Below are positions 6,674 through 12,334 of a stretch of 12,334 nucleotides of DNA, piece after piece. Numbering within the stretch: position 1 is the first letter of the stretch; each line of letters begins with the position of its first letter. The stretch is from CAXRGH01 sp964230195 (GTDB lineage Bacteria; Pseudomonadota; Gammaproteobacteria; Enterobacterales; Alteromonadaceae), in contig CAXRGH010000164.1 in the NCBI GenBank assembly GCA_964230195.1, forward strand, positions 1-12,334. Reading direction: 5' to 3'. The translations under genes and the position numbers were made by a program. The notes under the pieces are model-generated. The model ran no database searches, was not told where the DNA came from, and saw only the letters and a program-made list of their open reading frames with translations.

Positions 6674-7391
6674 ATTTCCAATGTTCAGCAACCCAAGGTG
6701 TTGGTAGTACTTTCCGATACCACTTCCCGCTCTTACCCACAACGGCATCCGGTGGATTTGGGTTTCCATGAAACACGACAATACGTGCTTTTTCTGGTTT
6801 CTCAGGAGCCTTGAACCATTGTGCAATGCCCTTTTGAATGCAATGGTATTTAAAACTTTTACACCATTCGTCAGGCCAATAAGTTAGCTTATCTTGATTA
6901 GCGACGTATTGCGATAGATATTCTTGCTCATTCCGTACCGCTTTCATCACGTCACGGTGATTCTGTTTAAAATTCTCTAAGATATCTTCATGCTTGTTTG
7001 CCGTGAATCGGTAAACAGATGAGTTCCCTGTAACATCTTTTTTAACCCAATCTTTGATGATCGGAAACTCTGCCTCAAATTCGAAAAAGCAATCAATGTT
7101 ATCAACAATAACAACATCTAGGTCAAGGAATAACACCTGCCCTTCAATGTCATACAACGGGTTAGAGAAAGTGACAAGTTTATCCCAGCCGCGTTCAGGG
7201 CCGTCAGGAATATCAAGAGAAGGTATCGGGAATGATTCGATTCCTTCATTGAACCCTTTATTATCATCCGTTAAACAGATAAAACGAAAAGGGAGAGTAA
7301 GATGCCTTTTCACCATTGAGTGTAACGTGTTGACATAATCTGGGCCGTATTTTGTACCCCATTTCATGCAAATAACATTGACCATATACAT
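6672..7391 (-). CDS. Glycosyltransferase-like protein (GT-A type, DxD motif)
   Basis: A probable cytoplasmic sugar transferase of unknown acceptor. With the start at 7391 it has 239 residues. Visible features are an N-terminal strand MVNVICMKWGTKYGPDYVN, RFICLTDD near residues 36-43 and the metal/nucleotide-sugar motif DLD (Asp90, Asp92) in VLFLDLDVVIVDNID. NEQEYLSQ and a C-terminal VVFHGNPNPPD (His208) follow. This pattern resembles GT8-like transferases of Vibrio, Pseudomonas and relatives. There is no signal peptide or membrane segment. The frame is open up to a GTG at 7418, but ATG at 7391 or 7385 fits better because AAGAAG lies 4 or 10 bases upstream respectively and the conserved region begins there. 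It stands alone, after the purA terminator and convergent with pckA, with no sugar-biosynthesis genes nearby. The fold assignment is fairly sure; the substrate is unknown. Confidence 0.8.
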   Translation of the reverse strand: MYMVNVICMKWGTKYGPDYVNTLHSMVKRHLTLPFRFICLTDDNKGFNEGIESFPIPSLDIPDGPERGWDKLVTFSNPLYDIEGQVLFLDLDVVIVDNIDCFFEFEAEFPIIKDWVKKDVTGNSSVYRFTANKHEDILENFKQNHRDVMKAVRNEQEYLSQYVANQDKLTYWPDEWCKSFKYHCIQKGIAQWFKAPEKPEKARIVVFHGNPNPPDAVVGKSGKWYRKVLPTPWVAEHWK

Positions 7392-7414
7392 TGTCTTCTT
7401 TGTCTTTGGTAATT

Positions 7415-7428
7415 GCACAGCAGTGTGC
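7415..7428. repeat. Small palindrome before the glycosyltransferase gene
   Basis: GCACA (7415-7419) and TGTGC (7424-7428) flank four bases, about 25 bases upstream of the preferred ATG. It could be a leader hairpin or an operator. The alternative GTG start at 7418 falls inside it, which argues against that start. Confidence 0.4.
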
Positions 7429-7457
7429 CAAAAATCGTTACTAAATACTAGCAGAAT

Positions 7458-7476
7458 ACCCCATCAAAAACGGGGT
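7458..7476. repeat. GC-rich inverted repeat between purA and the glycosyltransferase gene
   Basis: ACCCC (7458-7462) and GGGGT (7472-7476) flank nine bases and could form a short hairpin on either strand. No T run follows on the minus strand. It lies between the purA terminator and the next gene and has no clear role. Confidence 0.35.
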
Positions 7477-7501
7477 GGTGGCATCTGAATTAAATTAGGA
7501 T

Positions 7502-7524
7502 AAAAAAAAGCCCCTTGCGGGGCT
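7502..7524 (-). terminator. Intrinsic terminator of purA
   Basis: On the minus strand AGCCCC, a GCAA tetraloop and GGGGCT form a tight 6-base stem. It runs straight into eight T (complement of 7502-7509). It starts 17 bases after the purA stop codon and separates purA from the glycosyltransferase gene. Confidence 0.93.
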
Positions 7525-7541
7525 GTTTTCACTGTCAATCA

Positions 7542-8840
7542 TTAGACTGAATAAGGATTACGCAACACCATGGTGTCGTTACGATCGGGACCGGTTGATA
7601 TGATATCAACTGGAACACCAGTAATAGCTTCAATACGTTTGATGTAATCGATTGCCGCTTTCGGCAATTCTTCAATACTAGTCACCCCGTAAGTGTTTTC
7701 AGACCAACCTGGCATCTCTTCATAAACAGGCGTTACCACTTCATAACCTTCAGCTGCCATTGGAGGCACGTCTGAAACGTTACCAGCCTGATCACGATAT
7801 CCTGTACAAATTTTCAAGGTTTCCAAACCATCGAGCACATCAAGTTTTGTCAAACAAAAACCGGTGATTGAGTTAATTTGTATCGCACGTTTCATTGCCA
7901 CTGCATCAAACCAACCAGTTCGGCGTTTGCGTCCTGTTGTAGCACCAAACTCATGCCCCTTCACACCTAAGTGTTGGCCAACAGCATCATCGAGTTCAGT
8001 GGGGAATGGGCCAGAGCCTACACGCGTTGTGTACGCTTTAACAATCCCTAAAACGTAATCTAGATGGAGGGGACCAAAGCCGGCTCCAGTAGCAACACCG
8101 CCAACGGTAGTATTAGAAGAGGTAACATAAGGGTAGGTGCCATGATCAATATCTAACAATGTCCCTTGCGCTCCCTCAAACATAATGTACTCACCGGCAA
8201 GTCTTGCCTTATCAAGCATTTCAGTGACATCCACTACCATAGCATTCAGCTTAGCTGAAACGTCTTTACAAAGAGATAATGTTTCTTCGTAGCTCACAGG
8301 GTCAACTTTGTAATATTGAGTCAACGCGAAATTATGATATTCCATCACTTCTTTTAACTTAGCAGCAAAGGTTTCCATGCAAAGTAAGTCGCCGACACGA
8401 AGTCCTCGTCTTGCAACTTTATCTTCATAGGCTGGCCCAATACCGCGACCCGTAGTACCAATCGCTTTATTGCCTCGCGCAATCTCACGCGCTTGGTCAA
8501 GTGCAATGTGGTAAGGCAAAATTAAGGGACAAGCTTCACTGATTTTCAAACGCTCTTGGACAGGGACACCACGAGCTTCAAGCATACCAATTTCCGTGAA
8601 TAGGGCTTCAGGACTTAGCACAACACCGTTTCCAATAACGCAAGTCAGGTTATCCCTAAGAATGCCCGAGGGTATTAGATGAAGTACCGTTTTCTCACCG
8701 TCAATCACAAGTGTGTGGCCAGCATTGTGTCCACCTTGATAGCGAACCACATAATCCGCCTTATCAGTTAACAGATCAACTACTTTACCTTTACCTTCGT
8801 CACCCCATTGGGTGCCCAATACCACTACATTTTTTGCCAT
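7542..8840 (-). CDS. purA: Adenylosuccinate synthetase
   Basis: PurA joins IMP and aspartate with GTP to make adenylosuccinate, the first committed step to AMP; it acts in the cytoplasm. At 432 residues it equals the E. coli length. Visible motifs are QWGDEGKGK (11-19) with catalytic Asp14, GGHNAGHT with catalytic His42, IGTTGRGIGPAYEDK, the IMP-contacting GAQGTLLDIDHGTYPYVTSS, and GATTGRKRRTGW near the C-terminal third. STGPDRNDT lies near the end. The start ATG at 8840 gives the standard N-terminus MAKNVVVLGTQWG; a GGTG lies 9 bases upstream. It has its own promoter and terminator. In many gammaproteobacteria purA lies just after hflC; here a PLP-enzyme gene lies between them. Nothing is missing or unusual in the protein. 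Confidence 0.98.
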   Translation of the reverse strand: MAKNVVVLGTQWGDEGKGKVVDLLTDKADYVVRYQGGHNAGHTLVIDGEKTVLHLIPSGILRDNLTCVIGNGVVLSPEALFTEIGMLEARGVPVQERLKISEACPLILPYHIALDQAREIARGNKAIGTTGRGIGPAYEDKVARRGLRVGDLLCMETFAAKLKEVMEYHNFALTQYYKVDPVSYEETLSLCKDVSAKLNAMVVDVTEMLDKARLAGEYIMFEGAQGTLLDIDHGTYPYVTSSNTTVGGVATGAGFGPLHLDYVLGIVKAYTTRVGSGPFPTELDDAVGQHLGVKGHEFGATTGRKRRTGWFDAVAMKRAIQINSITGFCLTKLDVLDGLETLKICTGYRDQAGNVSDVPPMAAEGYEVVTPVYEEMPGWSENTYGVTSIEELPKAAIDYIKRIEAITGVPVDIISTGPDRNDTMVLRNPYSV

Positions 8841-8851
8841 TTTGATTCACA

Positions 8852-8871
8852 CCGCGTTAAATTAAGCGCGG
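8852..8871. repeat. Palindrome over the predicted purA transcription start
   Basis: CCGCG (8852-8856) and CGCGG (8867-8871) flank an AT-rich centre that is itself nearly symmetric (TTAA...TTAA). It lies immediately downstream of the purA -10 box, over the expected start of transcription. It could be an operator or a 5' hairpin. It does not obviously match the PurR box. Confidence 0.45.
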
Positions 8872-8880
8872 ATTTTAGCA
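8872..8880 (-). promoter_or_regulatory. Candidate purA promoter (extended -10)
   Basis: On the minus strand TGCTAAAAT (8872-8880) is an extended -10 element (TG, one base, TAAAAT). At the 17-base spacing TCGATT is a poor -35, which extended -10 promoters tolerate. Transcription would start near 8865, about 25 bases before the purA ATG. Confidence 0.45.
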
Positions 8881-8914
8881 ATATGCGTTGAAAAAATCGA
8901 CCATTAGTTACACG

Positions 8915-8936
8915 TATTCATGCGTCAGAATGAATA
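8915..8936. repeat. Inverted repeat downstream of the PLP-enzyme gene
   Basis: TATTCAT (8915-8921) and ATGAATA (8930-8936) form a 7-base perfect stem with an 8-base loop, just after the stop codon of the PLP-enzyme gene on the minus strand. There is no T run, so it is not a clear intrinsic terminator. Some readthrough into purA is possible. Confidence 0.4.
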
Positions 8937-8946
8937 GCATATGCAT

Positions 8947-10125
8947 CTAAGCACTATCCGAGTGATTTAACAAACGTTTTAAGTCGCAGTCTTGTAGGTC
9001 TTGATACATAGCAAAACCAAAGCGCAGTCGGTTCCCACGATAATCGGTGAAGATTTCTTGCTCCCTCAGCCATTCGGCGGTTCGCTTGACCTCGGCAGCA
9101 CTATCCAATTCAAACGTCAAAAAGTGTCCATGGTACTCGAGGTTATGATGAACAAGTCGGTCACTATTAATTTGAGGATGATTTAAGTCTTCCAAACTTT
9201 TTAAAAACTTCGCTTGCAATGCTTGGACGTGTTGATGAATATCCGCTACCCGAATACCCTCGTTATTGAACAACTCCAAGACCGAATGCAATTTGTACAG
9301 AGCACTGTAATCCATGGTTGCACCCGCGAAACGATTACCATCTTTACTGTATTGAACCCTACCTTGTTTCTCGTCCGCTAATTCACCAAATTCAGCAAAC
9401 CAACCGGTGTAAATAGGTCTTAATTGGCATGATTTGGGGACATGCATAAAGCAGCAGCCTTCGCCCGCTTGGGCATATTTATAACTGCCAGATAAATAAA
9501 ATACGCGGTCTTTAATTGCCGACAGATCAGTTGGCAACGCCATAAACCCATGATAACCGTCAATCACAATCATGGTATCCGTGTTGGGCACCTGTTCGAC
9601 AATGGCTGAAAGATCGTTGATTGCCATACCAGAATTGAAAAATACTTGGCTGAAGAATACAAGGTCGTATGACTGCTGTTTTAGTTCATGGATGAATCGA
9701 GATTCAAATGAATGAAACGGGGAGGTGGATATGTATGTGACCTCAATATTGGAAAGTTCATTCATACGCGCCACTTGGCGGCTGAAACTATAGAATTCAC
9801 TGTCAGTGGTTAAGATCTTCAGGGGTTCCCCGGGTTGGAAACAGGTGAGCAAGCGAAATAATAACTCGTGGGTATTAGGGGCAAAGACAATTTGCTCTGG
9901 CTCACCAGTATTCAAAATATCGGCGATAAAGGTTTGTGTCTGAGGTACCATGGTGCCAAAGATGTGCTCCCATTTATCATCCACCATTTTGGCACTGTCT
10001 TCCCAGTAATTAATCACGGCTTCTCGTGTAATATCAGGCCAATAGTGATGACTATGACAGGCAAAGTGGGATTTATTCGTGTTGGCCGCTAAATAGCGTT
10101 TGTATAGCGATTTATATGAATGCAT
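8947..10125 (-). CDS. Kynureninase-like PLP-dependent enzyme (aminotransferase class V fold)
   Basis: A fold-type I pyridoxal-phosphate enzyme of 392 residues; its reaction is not known. The likely Schiff-base lysine is Lys216 in YLSGSYKYAQAGEG, like the SYKY/TYKY context of kynureninases. Asp189 and His192 in VIDGYHGF fit the D-x-x-H that contacts the PLP ring. SQVFFNSG (159-166), GWFAEF (241-246) and the C-terminal RLRFGFAMYQD (Arg368 probably binding a carboxylate) also follow the kynureninase layout. The N-terminal HSHHYWPD (24-31) is part of the active-site entrance in this group. The start ATG at 10125 has GAGG 5 bases upstream. It lies between a terminator after hflC and the purA promoter, so it is probably transcribed alone. 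No tryptophan-degradation genes are nearby, so kynureninase itself is not assured; cysteine desulfurase-like or aminotransferase activity is the alternative. Confidence 0.85.
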   Translation of the reverse strand: MHSYKSLYKRYLAANTNKSHFACHSHHYWPDITREAVINYWEDSAKMVDDKWEHIFGTMVPQTQTFIADILNTGEPEQIVFAPNTHELLFRLLTCFQPGEPLKILTTDSEFYSFSRQVARMNELSNIEVTYISTSPFHSFESRFIHELKQQSYDLVFFSQVFFNSGMAINDLSAIVEQVPNTDTMIVIDGYHGFMALPTDLSAIKDRVFYLSGSYKYAQAGEGCCFMHVPKSCQLRPIYTGWFAEFGELADEKQGRVQYSKDGNRFAGATMDYSALYKLHSVLELFNNEGIRVADIHQHVQALQAKFLKSLEDLNHPQINSDRLVHHNLEYHGHFLTFELDSAAEVKRTAEWLREQEIFTDYRGNRLRFGFAMYQDLQDCDLKRLLNHSDSA

Positions 10126-10139
10126 GTTGACCTCATTTC

Positions 10140-10154
10140 GAACCGATTAGGTTC
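10140..10154. repeat. Palindrome in the leader of the PLP-enzyme gene
   Basis: GAACC (10140-10144) and GGTTC (10150-10154) flank five bases, ending six bases upstream of the ribosome binding site at 10131-10134. It could be an operator or a small hairpin. No known motif was recognised. Confidence 0.4.
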
Positions 10155-10200
10155 TCTTCACTCCTCAAATTTTACAAGGCTTGACGCCCTATTCACCCAT

Positions 10201-10227
10201 AAAAAAAGGCCCCATATAGAGACCTTT
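10201..10227 (-). terminator. Intrinsic terminator of hflK-hflC
   Basis: On the minus strand AAAGGTCTC and GGGGCCTTT pair over 9 bases (two G-T pairs) around a 5-base loop. Seven T follow (complement of 10201-10207). It starts about 15 bases after the hflC stop and separates the hfl operon from the PLP-enzyme gene. Confidence 0.9.
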
Positions 10228-10242
10228 ATCACACTGACGAAT

Positions 10243-11124
10243 CTACTTGCTCGTCGAGTTCTTCATGTATTTGAAGAAGTCACTGTCTGGTTCAACAATC
10301 ATAACGTCACTTTTACTATTAAAGCTAGCCATGTAAGCATCCATACTTCTCAAGAAACTAAAGAATTCTGGATTTTTCGTGTAAGCATCTGCATACGTCT
10401 TAGCGGCTAGGGCATCACCTTCACCTCTGAGTTGACGAGAGTTTCGATCTGCATCAGCTAACATTACGATCACTTTCGCATCAATGTTTGCACGTATAAT
10501 CTCAGCTTTCTCCTTACCTTCAGAGCGATGTTCCTTTGCAACCGCCATACGCTCAGCACGCATACGATTGTAAATGGAGCTACTGACCTCGCGAGGTAGA
10601 TTAATCTGCTTCACACGAACGTCAATGATTTCGATACCAAGTTCATCAGAGCTTTTTTGAGCCTGAGACATGGCTTCTTCCATCAACTCACTCCGTTCAC
10701 CCGACACGATTTCTGCAATGGTGCGTTTACCGAATTCCGTACGCAGGCCGTTATTAACCTTCTGCTTGAGGAGTTCTTCTGCTTGTAAATTGAAACCACC
10801 CGTTGCCAAGTAATAAACCGCAAAATCTTCGATCCGCCATTTAACGTAAGAATCAACAATCAAATCTTTCTTCTCTGATGTGGTGAATCGCCCAGGTTCA
10901 TCATCCAGGGTTTGAATACGCGCATCCAGCTTCTTAATTTTATCAAAAAGCGGAAGCTTCAAGTGGATGCCCGGGCCATAAACGATGGTGTCGTTACTAT
11001 CGGCATCGCGCTTCACTTTACCAAACTGAACTGAGATCGCTCGTGTTCCTTCATCAACCACGAAGATTGAGCCATAAACCAACGCTAGCAATAAGACTAC
11101 GATGACTAGTACAAAATTTTTCAT
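10243..11124 (-). CDS. hflC: FtsH protease modulator HflC
   Basis: HflC and HflK form a large membrane assembly around the FtsH protease and limit its access to membrane substrates. The protein has 293 residues, shorter than the E. coli protein (about 334). An N-terminal membrane anchor, about residues 4-22, puts the rest in the periplasm. The SPFH/band-7 domain follows at about 23-190, starting VVDEGTRAISVQFGKV. A charged helical region follows (about 190-250), with MRAERMAVAKEHRSEGKEKAE. The C-terminal part has FFSFLRSMDAY. GGGAG, 9 bases before the ATG, is a strong ribosome binding site inside the end of hflK. The gap to hflK is two bases, so both are co-translated in one operon, and a terminator follows. 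The shorter length reflects a missing insert relative to E. coli, not a truncation. Confidence 0.96.
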   Translation of the reverse strand: MKNFVLVIVVLLLALVYGSIFVVDEGTRAISVQFGKVKRDADSNDTIVYGPGIHLKLPLFDKIKKLDARIQTLDDEPGRFTTSEKKDLIVDSYVKWRIEDFAVYYLATGGFNLQAEELLKQKVNNGLRTEFGKRTIAEIVSGERSELMEEAMSQAQKSSDELGIEIIDVRVKQINLPREVSSSIYNRMRAERMAVAKEHRSEGKEKAEIIRANIDAKVIVMLADADRNSRQLRGEGDALAAKTYADAYTKNPEFFSFLRSMDAYMASFNSKSDVMIVEPDSDFFKYMKNSTSK

Positions 11125-11126
11125 GA

Positions 11127-12284
11127 TTAGTTTCTCCCACCACGTGAACGGTCACGACTACTGCTCGTGACACCCGAACGCAAGTCTTTGCCTACCTCAG
11201 TCAAACCTTGTCTTAGTGCCTCGACGGTATTCTGGGAGTTATTTTGATTCGACTTACTTTGTTGCTGCAAAATTTTATCAAGGGGAAGATACATCATGTT
11301 TCCACCACTTGACGAATCAACAACTATCTTACTGGTATTACTATACACTTTCTCAAGTGTATCGAGATAAATACGCTCACGCGTTACGTCGGGTGCTGCG
11401 TTATATTGAGGCAATAGCTCCTCGAAACGAGCAACTTCACCGCGAGCTTCTAAAATCACTCGTTGCTTATACGCTTCAGCCTCTTGTTCTATCCGGTTAA
11501 CCTGGCCTCGAGCTTTGGGTTCAATTTCACGTGAATAAGCTTCAGCTTCACGAATGAAACGTTCTTCATCTTCTTGTGCCGCAATCGCATCATCAAATGC
11601 ATCTTTTACTTCAGCCGGCGGACGAGAGTCCTTAAAGTTCACATCAGTTACGATTAAACCAAGATTATAAGGTTCAATAATCTTGTTAAGCTCGTCCCAT
11701 GTACGCTGACGAACGACTTCACGACCCGTCGTTAATACTTGGTCCATGCGAGAATGGCCAACAACATAACGAAGCGCACTATCAAGTGCCTGCTGTAAGC
11801 TGTGATCAGCATCAGTCACGCTAAAGCGATAAAGCGTTGGGTCTACAACACGATACTGAACTTCAAATTCAACACTTACTACGTTTTCGTCTTCAGTCAG
11901 CATGAAACCTGACGCCGATAACGAACGAACCGCTTCAATGTCGATTGGGATCACTTGTTCAATAAATGTTGCCTTCCAGCGTAAGCCTGGCTCAGCAATA
12001 CGGTCGAATTTACCAAACTGTAATACAATGCCTCGCTCGGCTTCTTTCACGGTATAAATACCACTTAGAGCCCAAACAACGATAGCAATTAGCAATACGA
12101 AGGTAATACCTGCACCGCCTAAACCACCGTTACTACCACCAGGTTTGCCGCCAAAAATACCGCCAAACTTATCGCCGAATTTACGGAATACTTCGTCAAG
12201 ATCGGGTGGGCCTTGATCTTTACCACCGCGGTTTTTCCACGGATCGTTATCATTGCCATTCTTACCCGGCTCATTCCAGGCCAT
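11127..12284 (-). CDS. hflK: FtsH protease modulator HflK
   Basis: HflK is the partner of HflC in the FtsH-regulating complex of the inner membrane. It has 385 residues. The first 58 residues are Gly/Asn/Asp/Lys-rich and likely disordered in the cytoplasm (MAWNEPGKNG start, GGIFGGKPGG repeats). A single membrane segment lies at about 60-78. The periplasmic SPFH/band-7 domain follows, about 79-260, with TVKEAERGIVLQFGKF and DVNFKDSRPPAEVKDAFDDA. An Ala/Glu/Arg-rich helix (EAEAYSREIEPKARGQVNRI) precedes a Gln/Ser/Asn- and Arg-rich tail. GGAGT, six bases before the ATG, fixes the start. hflC follows after two bases. In relatives hfq and hflX lie upstream; that part is outside the window. Confidence 0.97.
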   Translation of the reverse strand: MAWNEPGKNGNDNDPWKNRGGKDQGPPDLDEVFRKFGDKFGGIFGGKPGGSNGGLGGAGITFVLLIAIVVWALSGIYTVKEAERGIVLQFGKFDRIAEPGLRWKATFIEQVIPIDIEAVRSLSASGFMLTEDENVVSVEFEVQYRVVDPTLYRFSVTDADHSLQQALDSALRYVVGHSRMDQVLTTGREVVRQRTWDELNKIIEPYNLGLIVTDVNFKDSRPPAEVKDAFDDAIAAQEDEERFIREAEAYSREIEPKARGQVNRIEQEAEAYKQRVILEARGEVARFEELLPQYNAAPDVTRERIYLDTLEKVYSNTSKIVVDSSSGGNMMYLPLDKILQQQSKSNQNNSQNTVEALRQGLTEVGKDLRSGVTSSSRDRSRGGRN

Positions 12285-12334
12285 AGCTATACTCCATTGT
12301 TATCTAAAATGAATTAAGTTAAATCTAACAAATA
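12285..12334 (-). other. hflK leader, right edge
   Basis: Fifty bases upstream of hflK hold its ribosome binding site (complement of 12291-12295) and AT-rich sequence without a convincing promoter. A short open frame (Tyr-Leu-Leu-Asp-Leu-Thr then TAA, minus strand) could be the end of an upstream gene such as hflX, but six codons are too few to say. Confidence 0.3.

Noticed and set aside
7416..7418. GTG at 7418 as start of the glycosyltransferase
   Set aside because: It lies inside a palindrome, has no ribosome binding site and adds nine residues (QLPKTKKT-like) ahead of the conserved MVNVICMKWG block.
8947..10125. The PLP-enzyme gene as a horizontally acquired insertion
   Set aside because: No repeats, mobile genes or clear shift in base composition flank it, so transfer cannot be argued from this window.
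10155..10200. A promoter for the PLP-enzyme gene around TAAAAT
   Set aside because: The -10-like hexamer has no acceptable -35 at normal spacing, so the call would be guesswork.

Overview
The window is a stretch of a marine-type gammaproteobacterial chromosome, most like Alteromonadales/Vibrionales. This rests on the sequence character of the type II secretion proteins, the gsp | hslR-hslO-pckA arrangement, the hflK-hflC / purA locus and a HexR-type operator. Genus cannot be fixed from the sequence alone. Base composition and coding style look uniform, with no insertion sequence, integrase, tRNA, rRNA or CRISPR array. The first ~35 bases are not genomic: they match the Illumina TruSeq read-2 adapter with one mismatch, so the left edge is an untrimmed assembly end that cuts into gspE.

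Layout. (1) Bases 36-3332, minus strand: start of a type II secretion operon, gspC-gspD-gspE (partial), with overlapping stop/start codons. It encodes the inner-membrane connector, the outer-membrane secretin and the N-terminus of the assembly ATPase. (2) Bases 3450-4706, plus strand, divergent from gspC: hslR-hslO, heat-shock genes for Hsp15 (ribosome rescue) and Hsp33 (redox-controlled holdase). (3) Bases 4707-6673: a 353-base regulatory gap with a strong candidate HexR operator and a TATAAT promoter, then pckA (ATP-dependent PEP carboxykinase, gluconeogenesis) and its terminator. (4) Bases 6672-7391, minus strand, convergent with pckA: a small glycosyltransferase-like protein with a DxD motif. 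(5) Bases 7502-8880, minus strand: purA (adenylosuccinate synthetase) with its promoter and terminator. (6) Bases 8947-10125, minus strand: a kynureninase-like, fold-type I PLP enzyme between purA and hflC. (7) Bases 10201-12284, minus strand: hflK-hflC, regulators of the FtsH protease, ending in a terminator. The right 50 bases hold the hflK ribosome binding site and no recognisable gene.

Most of this is housekeeping: secretion, protein quality control, gluconeogenesis and purine synthesis. I see no clear new multi-gene system. The items most worth a second look are the adapter at the left end, the HexR-like operator upstream of pckA, the PLP enzyme between hflC and purA, and several short palindromes at gene starts.
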